This document shows, one piece after another, positions 21,122 to 33,025 of a stretch of 64,000 bases of DNA. Numbering within the stretch: the stretch's first letter is position 1; each line of letters opens with the position of its first letter. A program made the position numbers and the translations under genes. Source of the stretch: Paraspadella gotoi (taxonomy: Eukaryota; Chaetognatha); the NCBI GenBank assembly GCA_051294375.1, contig CM119269.1, positions 10,460,883-10,524,882 on the forward strand, read 5' to 3'. The notes beneath the pieces were generated by a model. It was not told the DNA's origin. It ran no database searches and saw only the letters and a list, made by a program, of their open reading frames with translations.

Positions 21122-22200
21122 ATGAGAAAGAATGAGGCTGAATATGAGGAGTAACGCTTGCGGGCAGAAACGAGAAAGGGAGGAAGGAAAGAAGAGATGA
21201 GGGAGGGTGGGAAGGAAGGAGAAATGAAGGAGATGAGGGAAAGAGGGAAGGAAGGATGAGGATTGTCCGAGGTAAACGAAGGAGTGTAGGAAATAGGGCG
21301 AAGTAAAATGTAAGGAGGGCGGTTACAAGAGAGAAAATAGATTATTTAGGGAGTAACGTCATCTGAGCGGGAAAACACTTTTCCATCTTCGCGTCGTTGG
21401 ACTTTTTCGTTTCATCCCAAACAATAAACATATACAATTACACAATTATACATCTCTCGGTCTCACTTTGATTTGGTGATATATCTAACTCGTGATATCG
21501 TGATATCTAACGTTCCATTGTCGTTCGTCCCTAGATAGTCTGGCGTAGGTTTTCATGAAACTTTTTCGCTTTTTCGTCGAATAAAATGATGAATGAAAAG
21601 TAGAGATGAACGTTTAGAAACTTGTAGTTTACGTCAAAATGTTCATTAAAATCCTTCAATGCTTGCAAAGTGCTCAAACAGGAGTTTTTCGTCGAATGAC
21701 ATGGCATGGCATAGTCTCGAAACAGCTCGGATCCGTTGTGAGACATTGTGCGAATTTCTTAGTGCGGTAGAATCTGCGATGTTTATCCCTCAATTAAAAG
21801 TATATATGACCGATCTTATGATAAATTTTATATATTTATTTAGTTTAGGATGGCCTGATTAAAGTCGGGAGGCAAGATTGCTTGTTTATCGAATGAATGA
21901 ACTATTTTTTTTAATTGCAGTTACATGTACCAGTATAATAAAAGTTTCTTTTTTTTCCTAATTCCTTTTTTTGCCGTCCATTTCTTCAAACAGGTATGTC
22001 TTCTTTTTAAAATTGAACAACGATTTCGTTGAACAAAATTAAAACTTAAAGATTAATTTAGTCAAAATTTATAAAGCGATCGAAACTATTATTTTGTCTC
22101 GTCTTTTGCAGAGATAAAAATATTCGCGAATTATTCGTGAGAAAAAGAATAACCGTTTTTTGGGGATGAAAAAGCAGAGAGAGGTTTCATAGGCAGAGAA
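21122..22200. other. No gene seen
   Basis: Purine-rich, then AT-rich sequence mirrored at 10780-11880. A short frame at 21659-21862 has no splice support and is not preserved in the mirror. Confidence 0.55.
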
Positions 22201-22219
22201 AAAAATGGGAGAGAGAGAG

Positions 22220-22371
22220 NNNNNNNNNNNNNNNNNNNNNNNNNNNNNNNNNNNNNNNNNNNNNNNNNNNNNNNNNNNNNNNNNNNNNNNNNNNNNNNNN
22301 NNNNNNNNNNNNNNNNNNNNNNNNNNNNNNNNNNNNNNNNNNNNNNNNNNNNNNNNNNNNNNNNNNNNNNN
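22220..22371. other. Assembly gap, 152 N, inside a GA array
   Basis: GAGAGA lies on both sides, so the gap is probably an unresolved GA microsatellite. Confidence 0.9.
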
Positions 22372-22512
22372 AGAGAGAGAGAGAGAGAGAGAGAGAGAGG
22401 CAAGCGAAATCGAATAAATCTTAATCCTATGCGGAAAGTGGAGGGAGGCGTCGGCGACGTCGGTGATGGAAGGCGTGAGGAAGGCGGCAAATCACAGGAA
22501 AGGTCTTTCGGG

Positions 22513-22778
22513 NNNNNNNNNNNNNNNNNNNNNNNNNNNNNNNNNNNNNNNNNNNNNNNNNNNNNNNNNNNNNNNNNNNNNNNNNNNNNNNNNNNNNNNN
22601 NNNNNNNNNNNNNNNNNNNNNNNNNNNNNNNNNNNNNNNNNNNNNNNNNNNNNNNNNNNNNNNNNNNNNNNNNNNNNNNNNNNNNNNNNNNNNNNNNNNN
22701 NNNNNNNNNNNNNNNNNNNNNNNNNNNNNNNNNNNNNNNNNNNNNNNNNNNNNNNNNNNNNNNNNNNNNNNNNNNNNN
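22513..22778. other. Assembly gap, 266 N
   Basis: Unknown sequence following a short GC-rich patch (22440-22512) that contains CGTCGGCGACGTCGG. Confidence 0.95.
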
Positions 22779-24773
22779 TTTTTTTCCAGTTTTCCTGTTA
22801 ACTTACTTTTTCTGGGCTTTACTTCAAGTATGAAATAAAATTTGGTACGGTACGGTCAAAGTCAAAGTCAGGTGAAGTCTCGGTTAAGGGTTGGGGAGTG
22901 AGTGAGAGCGAATATTTTATCCGTTTTGCATCGCGTTGACCATCGCAACTGTGATCCTTCACCGCAGGATCAGCTGCTATTGAGCTGTGAGACGACGACG
23001 ACGACGACGACGACGACGATCACAAAATAAGTGGGTGTTAATAGTCATCAAAATGTATTGAACAATTTTGTTTACCGGTTTCACGACCTTCAAATTGCAG
23101 ATTTATGAGAATGTCAGAAATATATATTACAATATTTATATATTATATATAATTACACATACGCAGAGAGAGAGAGAGAAAGAGAGACAGACCACGACTG
23201 GAAACCGTCTCGTTAGTCAGTTTAATGTAGATTTCTTTGCTTCCAGTTCGTCTCCTGATGCAAGTCTGGTTCCGCTTCTAGCGTAATTATTTTTCGCAGA
23301 ACCGGGTTCTCGTTAATGCGAGACTAACCCGCTTTTACGGGATAAATTACAGACTGAGAGAGAGATAGAGAGAGAGAGAGTTTAAAGTCCAACCTTGTTC
23401 TCCTTTTTTTTTCTCAGGTTAAAAAAAGAGTTTCGTTGTATCTTTTTTTTGCGTCTCCGTTTTTGCCATTATGCAAATTATGCAGATGCGACGTGTCGCT
23501 TGAGGAGAAGAAAGAGGGAGAGGGAGAGCGAGAGAGTCAGAAAGAGGGAGAGCGAGAGAGACAGAGAGAGAGAGAGAATGAGAAAGACAGAGAGAAAATA
23601 GGAAAATGCAGAAAGAATGAACTTTGTATTTTTAACTTTGGTACTTTTTCTCGGGTTTGAGCCGATAGCCTTTTTTTTTCTTTTCAAAATTTAGTTTCAG
23701 AAGGAAAAGTTTCGTATTTGCAGGGAAAATTCTCACGCTTTTAATATTGTAAGAAGCTTTTTCTAGATTTGAAACGAAATCTTTATTCGAAAATTTTTTT
23801 TATTTTATAAAAGTTCAAAAATAAAAGACTTTTGTGTTAACGTTTCTTTTTCGTTTTAAAACGGACAACATTATCATCATCATCGCGGTCGTCGTCGTCG
23901 TCGTCTTGTTTATCGGTGAAGGACAAGACGAGAAGAAGTGGATAGAAAATGAGGAAGTCGTTGGTGACGGAGGTGAAGGGAGGAAGGACTTTTTCCCTTT
24001 TCCCTTTTTTTCTCTCTTCTCTTGTATAATTCGTTCATTCTTTTTTCCTTTTTTATTCTTTTATTCTGCTACATTTTATATTTGTTTTTTTCTTTAAATG
24101 ATAGGAGCTGAAATATATAATTGATCGAGCGCTTGATCTAAATCAAAAAAGGAAAATAGACCAGAGAAGAGAGAAAGAGAATGAAAGAGAAAAAACAAAG
24201 AAAATGACGGATAGAGAGTGAGATGGAGGGAGGATGAGAAGTAAGTAAGTAAGTAAGTAAGTAAGTATGAAACAATTACCATGAAAATCAGACGATTTTT
24301 AGAGAAAAAAAAACATTTTGAAAAAAATACTCTTCATTTTCCTTTCTTTTTAAATTTTTTAATTCTTATTTTTAATTTCGATTTCTTTCCTCCCTTTTTA
24401 TTTTCTCTCTTCAAATTATCAATTCATTTCGATTGATCACTATCCCTTCGATTGCCATATTACGTACTTGCCGTTTTTCAGCATAATCCAATAATTCTAG
24501 CGTAATTTTTAATTTCGACACAATTTATGGCTCGGGGTTCTTATAACTTTGTTATTTTCACATCCCAAACCATTTGACGTCTTTCATCTTCTCAGTTCTT
24601 CCTCCCGTTCCGACAATGTATCTCTCTTTTTTCTCTCTTCATCTCATTCCTTCTCTCGACCTTCCACTCTCTGTTCCTCTTTTTCCCCCTTCGGAAATGG
24701 TCGGCGAAAGGATGTGGAATATTCAGAAGATGACCCATCATCAAGTCGGGCGCAAAGTTCCTAGACGCCGAGG

Positions 24774-24776
24774 AGA

Positions 24777-24864
<88 letters not shown>

Positions 24865-24893
24865 AGAGGAGAGAGAGAGAGAGAGAGAGAATA
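24774..24893 (+). repeat. (GA)n microsatellite, copy 1
   Basis: Interrupted GA array of ~115 bases. Its counterpart in copy 2 is 34281-34402, of similar length. Confidence 0.9.
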
Positions 24894-25580
24894 TGACGTC
24901 TGGGAGAGGCCTAAGGGAGCCGAGAAAAGGAAGGGAGTAGAAAGAAGAGTCGGTGGAAGGGATGAGGAAGAGGAGAAGAAGGAAAGAGGAAGAGGAAGGA
25001 AAAAGAATATAAAAAAGAAGTACTACTTTGATGAAGGCGGCAGCTGGATGGATCCAAACGACGATCACAACATGAACACGAAGATGAACAAGGAAACGAC
25101 GACGCGAAAGACAACGAAGAAAGACTCATCGAACGAGGAGGAAGACAAAAGGTGCACCGTGGGAGAAAGAAAACATTCACGACTACAACAACAACGACAA
25201 CCAAAATGGCAATAATGAGGAAAGAACGACAAACACTCGAGCAATAACAACAACAACAACGTCGATTGAAACGTGAGCCTTTTGTTTCTTATTCTAACGA
25301 ATCAAAATTAGTTCCATCGAGAGAATTCTGGGTTTTGCCGACAATTCGCCCCCATCGTCTCTCCTCTTCATTTTATAATCGCCCTTCACATCTTCACATC
25401 TTCACTCTCTCATCCCCGCCTCCGCGATATTTCTACCCTCGGCCTCACTCACTCCTTAATACCGCCCACCAGATGAGCGCATCGTAATCCCCCCCTTCTC
25501 TATCCTCCCCCACCCCCCCCCCTTGGCCAATGCGTACGACCTCGAATGACCTCAAATGACCCCGGATCCTTTGATGCCCA

Positions 25581-25793
25581 TTAAGCGTCTCCGATGGTCG
25601 AAAGAATTCTTCCCCTCCTGCGTCGAGTCGCTTCGGAGATCTTCGGAGATCTTCGGAAAGACGGGCCGCCGAGGCGTCGGTCGGCCCACTTGGCTGACTG
25701 AGAGGCGACGGCGTGCCCGGTCGACGACGCCGCCTGATTGCGGGCGGACATGCCCGGCTGAAGGCCGACGTTAAAGTCTTGGAAGGGCTTTGG
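25581..25793 (-). pseudogene. Frame-broken copy of the 35094-35302 exon candidate
   Basis: It has the same acceptor (AAATCAG) and the same final TAA at 25581-25583 as copy 2. After QSPSKTLTSA the frame shifts relative to copy 2 because of indels. The copy-2 residues of the C-terminal end lie in another frame here. I regard the difference as sequencing error instead of true gene decay. Confidence 0.3.
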
Positions 25794-25824
25794 CTGATTT
25801 CCGATGCGACCGCAGCGAGAGAGA

Positions 25825-26143
25825 ACGAAAGAAAGAAAGAAAAAAAATAAAGAAAGAATGAAAAATAGAAAGGACCCAATGAAAAAGATAAAAATGAAAG
25901 AAAGAGAGAAAGAAATAAAAGTGAAAGAAAATTACTGATAAATAATAAATAAAGGAAATAATAAATAATAAATTATAAATAAAAAAGGATAAAGACAGAT
26001 ATAAATAAAAAGAAAGAAAAGAAAGGAAGAACAAAAAAGAAAAAAAAACAAAGAAAGAAACAAAGAAAGAAAAAAAATTGAGAGAAAGAAAGAAGAAAAG
26101 AGACGAAACATATACGTAAAAAGAATACAGAAAAGAAATAACA

Positions 26144-26181
<38 letters not shown>

Positions 26182-26230
26182 AAAATTGCAAATGACACGA
26201 GAGCAAAAAAAAAAAAAAAAAAAAAAAAAT
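25825..26230 (+). repeat. A-rich GAAA/ATAA repeat tract
   Basis: About 400 bases of AAAG, AAATAA and poly-A. The complement forms the TTTC-rich tract just upstream of the minus-strand exon candidate. Copy 2 is 35335-35775. Confidence 0.9.
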
Positions 26231-26696
26231 AGGAAAAGGGAAATAATTTTTTTTCCTATATTTTTTTTCTGAGTCCGATTCTAGGATATGAATTACCCCG
26301 GGGTTGCTAAAACGGCCGATCAGAAAGAATTCTCGCCACCCCTCGCTTCAACTACTTTCCCACCCTTCCCCATCCCACTAAGGAAGCGATTCCCAGTCTT
26401 TCAAAACTCTATGAACCCACCCGAACCTTTACAACAAGAAATTTTCATTACTTTCACTTTCAGTGCTTATGCCAGATTATAAATCCAACACATCCCAATT
26501 TGAAACTTTCTTTCGTCCTTCGCCATGTCCTTCGTCCGCTTTTCTCACTGTCTAGCTCAATCACGACCCAATCACATCCCAATTGCACCCAACCCCCTAT
26601 CACCACAACCGTCCCATTCACCCCCACACTCGCCACCACTCCGTCCTCCCTGAGCGTCAGTGCTCACCAAATAAGAATCGCTACACGACATAAGCG

Positions 26697-26900
26697 CCAC
26701 TTTTCTTTCTTTCTTTCTTTCTCTTTCTTTCTTTTCTTTCTTTCTTTTTTTCTTTCTTTCTATTTTAAATATTATATCTTTTTGTTTGTTTTGTTTCCTT
26801 TCTTCTTTTCTTTTCTCTTTCTTCTTTCTTTCTTTCTTTCTTTTCTTTCTTTCGTTCTCTTCTTTCTTATCTTTTCTTTCTTTCTTTTTTTCTTAGCCTT
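26697..26900 (+). repeat. (TTTC)n tract
   Basis: Imperfect TTTC/CTTT array. In copy 2 the same tract is broken by a 25-N gap (36288) and by ~1.5 kb of unrelated sequence. Confidence 0.9.
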
Positions 26901-27057
26901 TTCTTTTTTATATATTTATTTTTTGTTACTATTTTTGTTTTTTTGGGGTCGTTTATGTCTGTCTCTTTATTTCTTTGTTTATTCTCCTTTCTTTCTATTT
27001 TTTGTCATTTTTTAACCCAAGGTATAATCTTTCTTTTGTTGTTTATATTAACTGTTC

Positions 27058-27110
27058 AAAGCGGTGATGAAGACTCGAAATGTTTAAGAGTCGAAACATT
27101 TGTCTGCATT
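27058..27110 (+). ncRNA. Degenerate hammerhead-ribozyme-like motif, copy 1
   Basis: GTGATGA (27064-27070) stands in the place of the conserved CUGAUGA. A stem GACTC/GAGTC (27072-27076, 27088-27092) follows, then GAAAC (27093-27097), a short ATTT loop and GTC (27102-27104), the usual cleavage triplet. The flanks AAAGCG (27058-27063) and TGCATT (27105-27110) pair as stem I: G-U, C-G, G-C, one mismatch, then two A-U pairs. Departures from the consensus are C3 to G and one extra A before stem II, so catalysis is doubtful. Such motifs are known in Penelope-like retroelements and related repeats. Confidence 0.45.
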
Positions 27111-27839
27111 ATAAAAAATCCGTTGTTAACAAACCTATTAAATTCTTTGTAAAGTCATTTTTACCAATAAGGATTATATTCTATCTGCCGGCGATTCTTT
27201 TCCTTGTTTTTTTAACACGTAACCTGGGCTGTTGTAACTCCACCTAACTCTTTAATGGAAGGAGGACGTTAAAAATGAAATATAATAATACAATGAAAAT
27301 AACATTAACGTGACTTTTCCAAGAATTTTAATTTAGATTGCAAAGTTTGTCAAGTGACATCATCTGACTCGAAAGTCAAAATCCTCAACTTTTGTGTTAT
27401 ATTCACTTCTTGTTTCAGATTTGAAATCTCGTCACGACTTTCTCTCTAATCTCTTCCCGCTTTCTAATATTAATTATTTAATTAAATTTGAAAGCGTAAA
27501 ATTTTTTTAACTAAAAAAAAAACAGGAATACGAGCGCCGAGTAAATTTTTTTTCCATTTTGAATTTTTCCCCTCTACGACGGAGAGCGACGAACGAACAA
27601 CCGGAAGACGATCGCGACGGGACGAAAACGGACGTACGATAGCGACGAGACGATTTCATTTCTCTTTTTTTGTTACACTTACACTTTATATCTCAAATAG
27701 TAATTAAAAAATACTTTATCCATTTACCGCCAAGCTTCTTTTTTTTTCTGATTCTTGCTTGCTTTTTTACGTCTCTCTTCTTTCGGATATCTCCTTTTTT
27801 ACCCCCCCTCTCTCCTCTCTCTCGTCTCGTCCTCTCTCT

Positions 27840-27841
27840 CT

Positions 27842-27876
<35 letters not shown>
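27840..27876 (+). repeat. (CT)n microsatellite
   Basis: Short CT array. In copy 2 (38730-38775) it is longer and purer. Confidence 0.85.
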
Positions 27877-28319
27877 AGTCCTACATATTTAAAGTATAAA
27901 GATTCTCTCTCCTCGAACGGATATGAATATTTTAAAAACGTCGGCGATCTTAAACAGAGTTTTCTTTCTCTCTTCGATCTCCTGCTCTTTCCTCTTCCTC
28001 TTCCTCTTCCTCTTCCTCCTCCCTTCCTCATTGCCCTTTGCGTTTTTTATTCATTCGTTCGAATCTTAAATATTTTTTTCCCGTGTAGCGCGGCGAACCG
28101 TTAGACCTTTTTCGACCACATCGAGAAAAACAGAGAGAGGAGAGACGAGAGAGAGAAGAGAGAGAGAGGAGCAACGAGAGAGATGAGAGAGACGAAGGAG
28201 AGAGGAGACCGAAGAGAGAGAGAGAGAGAGAGCAGACGTTCAGTCTTTCGAGGGCCACTCTGACTTCTCTTCGTTTGTTTATTTCCCAGGAAACAAAAAC
28301 AATCAAATCCTCGATCTAA

Positions 28320-29180
28320 TCTTCTTATAGGATTCGTTGTGAATGAGAGTTCGCTTCAGTCGGGAGTTCGCAGCACTCTTCTAATTTGCGCATATTTTTT
28401 TCAAAAGACCACCGGTTTCAGCTTAAATTTGGGAATAAAAAAAAATAAGATTAAGGTTAAAGATTAGGGGATAGTTTTCTGTTTAAAGGAATTCACAGTA
28501 AGGGATTAAGAATTAGGATTTAGAGATTTAGATTTTAACAGTTAATTAATAGCATTATGCGTTTAATGTCTCTAAGTTAAAATCAAAGTTCAAGGATTAG
28601 AAAGAGAAAATGAGGCGATTTCGGAAAATCCAATGTGCCACAATTTTTTCTTTATGTCTCCTAAAAACATGATTTCTCCAACATATATATCACTCGATGA
28701 GTATATTTTTTGGTTTCCCTCTCTGAGCTCACGAATGTTGTTTGATGACGCGAGAATAGCGAAAAAAAAATTGTCATTATCAACTTTTCTTTCTTAAACC
28801 ACGAGAAAGCGAATAAAATTATTAATCTCATGATTTTGCTACGCGATAAGTATCAAACGCTGTACTACGTCTAAGCAGATTTTATTTCTTCCACAACGAG
28901 ATCGTCATTTTATATCTTTTTATGAAAAAAAAAAACCTCAAAGCCAAAGTTACTGGAAACCGGAAAGTCCGCATGGAAGCATTGCCATTGCGAAGGAGAA
29001 CGCGCATTGCCCTCTGATGACATTCCTCTGGTTTGGCCAGCTATGCCGTGCGCTATGCGCTCAACCGTGGCCAGAATGCACAGCAACGGTAGCAACGCTG
29101 CGAAGGCAGAAAAAAAGGGTTTTGAGGAAATTGGCACAAACATAATACATTCTTCATCTTGCGTTGTGCCTTGGAAGAGC
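28320..29180. other. No gene seen
   Basis: AT-rich unique sequence with counterpart 39205-39985. Frames here do not survive between the copies. Confidence 0.55.
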
Positions 29181-29200
29181 TTGAGGGAAGCTCAACTCCA

Positions 29201-29207
29201 TCTCTCT

Positions 29208-29283
<76 letters not shown>
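29201..29283 (+). repeat. (CT)n microsatellite
   Basis: Nearly perfect CT array of ~80 bases. The counterpart at 40011-40102 is interrupted by CATCTT and CTTCC. Confidence 0.9.
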
Positions 29284-29654
29284 TTCTGCTGTCCTATCTT
29301 TGTTTCTCTCTTACTCCCTCGATCTCACACATTGTACGGTTTTATTAAAAAAATAAATAAAACAGAAAAGAAAAAAAAAAAGAAACAACAGGCAGATGCC
29401 GAGATGCTTAAATATTTTTCTTAAAACGGAACGAGTATCACTTAGTATGGCAAAGCGACAACAAAACTTCGCGAGACATATTCAAGCCAATATTCACTTA
29501 ATAAACATCGTTATTGAATGCGATAACTGCATAAGATAGTAACGAATGTGCATCATGATTTAATTCTGCCCGTCAGTTTCTCAATAGCATCTTTCATCTT
29601 TTTATCAATTGAGCTCTAATACTTAGCTTGCTCGCTGTTTCTCCGTCTTCCTCT

Positions 29655-29672
29655 CTCAATTATAAAAAGGCG
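29655..29672 (+). promoter_or_regulatory. TATA-box-like element
   Basis: TATAAAAAGGCGCC within CAATTATAAAAAGG, retained in copy 2 (about 40474) as TATAAAAAGGCGGCC. It is followed by a GC-richer stretch of ~400 bp. No downstream coding frame is preserved between the copies, so promoter function is speculative. Confidence 0.25.
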
Positions 29673-29899
29673 CCTCTATATGCCCAATGCGGATGCGAGC
29701 GAATGGGCGAACGGGCCCATTTCCATCTTCTACGCAGTCCAGGACTAAACTCGAGCCACGGCCCGGCTTTTCTCTCTCAAGCACGATCAACATAACTCCA
29801 GTGAACGCCCGAGGCCCATTACCGCGTTTAATGCCTAGCTCCTCCTCTTGTAAAAACAACTTCGATTTCCCTTAAGAATCCGGGCTCTTCTCCTTAGAC

Positions 29900-30010
29900 A
29901 ACTCCAGTTTAAGCCTCCAGCTCCCCAGACTCTACTCCACCGAAAGCCGGCCATTTCTCTTCAAGAGGCCTGCTCCAGCTCCCCGACTCTACGAACTTCT
30001 CCCGTCCTAC
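29900..30010 (+). repeat. Short direct repeats of a CCAGCTCCCCGACTCTAC unit
   Basis: The motif occurs twice about 55 bp apart here (first copy with one extra A) and twice in copy 2 (about 40705 and 40765), where both are perfect. On the minus strand the frame would read ESGSW twice. Probably a minisatellite. Confidence 0.6.
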
Positions 30011-31627
30011 TCCTCCGCGCCGACTCGAGGCTCCAAGCAGCGGTACTTAAGGGATATAATTGCGCCGAACCGGGAGGAAAAGTGTTTTGGCACTGAGCTA
30101 TTTCATGCAAAAATTTATTGGGTACTTATCGCCATAATTAGGAGTGAGAGAAGAGCTACGATATGCAGAGATAGAGAGAGAGAGAGACGAGAGAGAAGAG
30201 AGAAGAGAGCAAAGGAGAGATGACAGAGAGAAGCAGAGAGACGAGGAGAGAGAGAGAGAGAAGGGTGAGTAAGAAATCTTGAGACATGGGCGATTAAAAA
30301 AAAGGAGTTATAAAATATTGAGACTGAGAATAAACAAAGATCTTTTGCGCGCGCAAAAGCGATGGGCGATAAATACTATAATATCAGCGAACATTTGTTC
30401 AAGCTGAATAAGCGAAGGATAAAAAAAATAGGGCAGAAGAGGATTGTGAAGAAACAGAAAAAAGTTGCCATTCTGAAAACCTATAAAATTTTAAAGTATC
30501 CCATAACATAAGACCTCCTTGATTTAAGTACGGTTAGCAAAAATCATTCAAAACAGGATTTGTTCTAAATGCTAATTAAAGTATTTAAAATTTTTCATCA
30601 AACAATATTTTCGTAGTTTTGGTAAAAATGCTTTACAATTTGAAAGTCTATATGTGCTATCATTATCTAAAGCAGAAGAGTAATGGAAAACGAAAACTGA
30701 CAGAACAAAATGTGGTAAAAAAAAATTGCAATATTAATGAATTATAAAAACAAAGAAACGAAAGTTTGATTAAAGAAAGAACAAATAGAATGAGGCAATG
30801 AAAGGAAAAGTAAAAATAAAATTAAGAAAAAAAAAGAACGTTCAAAAAATGAAAAAATGGTTTGAGCCGAAGATGTAATTGAGAAGAAAAGAGAACCATC
30901 TAAAAAAAATAGATTTAAAATTTTTAAAAAAAAGTTAGCGCGCAAAAAGGGTTATCAACCGCCAGCAGAGCGAGGGAAGTAAAAGCCCACGCCCTAAGAG
31001 CGCTCACCTTTCAGGCCACTCTTTTGTGCATTTAAGGGATGAGAGAATAAAGAAAATGCGCTACAGCAGATAGAGAAAGAGGGGGGGTAGGTGAGCAAAG
31101 GTGAGCGGATCTAGAAGAGAAGAGAGAACAGAGAATAGGAGAGAGAGACGATACCGACAGAGAGAGAGAGAAGAAGAGAGAGACGAAGAGAGAGAGAGAG
31201 AGACCGAGAGAGAGGGAGAGAGCAGAGAGAGAGAGCGATGTGGGGCCCGTTAGGGTGTAGGGAAAGCTGACGAAGAATTGGCGTTGCGCAGAAGCTCGCG
31301 CCAGGAAAACATTTAGCGTCACCATTTTTTTCAAACCATTTTTCATTTTTTGACGGCGAGAGAATAGGAAGCAGAGGGAGAAACGAGCCGAGGAACGTGG
31401 GAATTGAAAAATAAGCAGAGGAAAAAAAAAAAAGAAAAAAAAAGGAGCGGAAAGAGGAAAAACAAAGCGAAGGTATAAAGAAGTAAATAATAAAGGACAA
31501 AAAAAAAAAAAAAATAGCCAAAAAGTAGGAATGAGAAGAATGCCTTAAAACAAAGTGAAGGCGAAATAACATTAATGTTCAGGCGACATAGTAGGTCCAG
31601 GTCCTTTTCTTTTTTTTGTCTTTCTCG

Positions 31628-31652
31628 NNNNNNNNNNNNNNNNNNNNNNNNN
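31628..31652. other. 25-N gap at the junction of the tandem copies
   Basis: Copy 1 ends at a poly-T/TTTCTCG just before the gap, and copy 2 starts just after it. In copy 2 the equivalent poly-T/TTTCTCG (42383-42401) reads on into unique sequence, so copy 1 appears truncated by the gap. Confidence 0.9.
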
Positions 31653-33025
31653 AGAAAGAGATCAGGATCAGGCTATTGAGCTGTGAGAACGACGAACGAC
31701 GACGACGACGACGAACACAAAATAAGTGGGTTTAAAGTCACAAATAATTGAACAATTTTGTTTACCGTTTCCACGACCTGCAATGCACGATTTAATGATA
31801 ATTCAAGAAATATATATACAATATTTACATATTATATATAATTTACAGCATACGCAAGAAGAGAGAGAAAGAGAGACTAGAACCACGACTGGAAACCGTC
31901 TCGTTAATCAGTTTAATGAGATTTCGCTTTGCTTCAGTTCGTCCTCTCTGAAATCAAATCTGGTTCCTGCTCCCGTAATTATTTGTGCGCAGAAGCCGGG
32001 TCTCGTTAAATGCGCGAGACTAACATCCGCTTTTACGCGGATAATAAGAGAGAGAGCAGATATAAGAGAGAGAGAGTTAAAGTTCCAACTTGTTCCTTTC
32101 TTTTTTCTACAGGTTAAAAAAGAGTTTCGTTGTATACTTTTTTTGCGTCTCCGTTCCCATTATTGCAAATTATATGCAGATAGCGCGTGTCGAGCTGAGA
32201 GAAGAGAGAGGATGGATGCGAGAGGAGTCGAGCGAAAGAGGGAGACGAGAGAGACAATGAGAGAAGAATGAGAAAGACAGAGCAGAAAAGAAAATGCAGA
32301 GAAGAATGAACTTTTGGTAGTTTTTTACTTTTGGTACTTTTTTTTTCTCGGGTTGGAGCCAATAGCCTTTTTTTTTTTTTCTTGATTCAAGAATATATAA
32401 TGTCTTCAGGAAGGATAAAGTTTCGTATTTGGCAGGGAAAACATTTCTCACGCTTTTTAATATGTTAGAAGCTTTTTCTAGATTTGAAACGAAATCCTTT
32501 ATTCGAAAAGTTTTTCTGTATTTATAAAAGTTCAAAAATAAAAGACTTTTGTGGTAAACGGTTCTTTTTTCCGGTTTAAAAACGGACAACATTATCATCA
32601 TCATCGCTGTCTGTCGTTCGTCCGTCGTCCCTTGTTTATCGGTGAAGGCAAGACGAGAGGAAGTGGATAGAACAAATGAGGAAGTCGTTGGTGACGGAGT
32701 TGAACGGGAGGAAGGACTCTTTCCACGTCCTCTTTTTCCTGTTTTGTTCCTCTTCTTTTCTGTATATTCGTTCTTCTTTTTTTTTTCTTTTTATGTCTTT
32801 TATTCTTATGATCTATACTGATGGACGAAAATTTATATTTTGTTTTTTTCCTTTAGAATGATAGGAAGCAGCAAGATATATACATTGATCGAGCGCCGTT
32901 TGAGATCAAGATAAAAAAATGAAAAGAGACAAGATGAAGATGGAGAAAAGAGAAATGAAAGCAAGAAAAAAAGAAAATTGACGATAGACGGAGGTGAGAG
33001 ATAGGAGAGAGGATGAGAAGAAGAC

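Larger units (their letters stand above)
17098..22115 (-). repeat. Right arm of the ~5 kb palindrome
   Basis: Reverse complement of 10780-16066. It starts at ATTGTGAAAGAAGATAACAG and ends near the AAAGACGAGACAAAATAATAG-equivalent sequence. It appears less error-laden than the left arm in several exon candidates and contains a 25-N gap at 19372. Confidence 0.9.
22965..31627 (+). repeat. Tandem duplication, copy 1 (~8.7 kb)
   Basis: It starts at GGATCAG...TATTGAGCTGTGAGACGACG and ends at the 25-N gap at 31628. The whole series recurs in order at 31658-42390: GAC island, TATATATAATTACA, GA array, ATGGTCGG, GC-rich patch, GAAA/TTTC arrays, GAAGACTCGAAATG, CT array, TATAAAAAGG. The copies differ by dense one-base indels and by two long insertions in copy 2. 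Confidence 0.9.

Noticed and set aside
10780-22115. Sex-chromosome-type palindrome or amplified gene array
   Set aside because: The error pattern, gap placement and chimeric central copy fit an assembly artefact better. I kept it only as a finding to test.
24574-25215. 213-codon plus-strand frame and 158-codon minus-strand frame
   Set aside because: Both cross a (GA)n array and their length comes from Arg/Glu or Ser/Leu repeat translation. The frames are not preserved in the second tandem copy.
28910-29143. 77-codon minus-strand frame MFVPISSKPFFSAFAALLPL...
   Set aside because: It looks signal-peptide-like, but the second copy (39740-39960) does not maintain the frame and no splice or family evidence exists.
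29656-29875. Open frames on both strands downstream of the TATA-like element
   Set aside because: Both strands are open over the same bases and copy 2 preserves neither.
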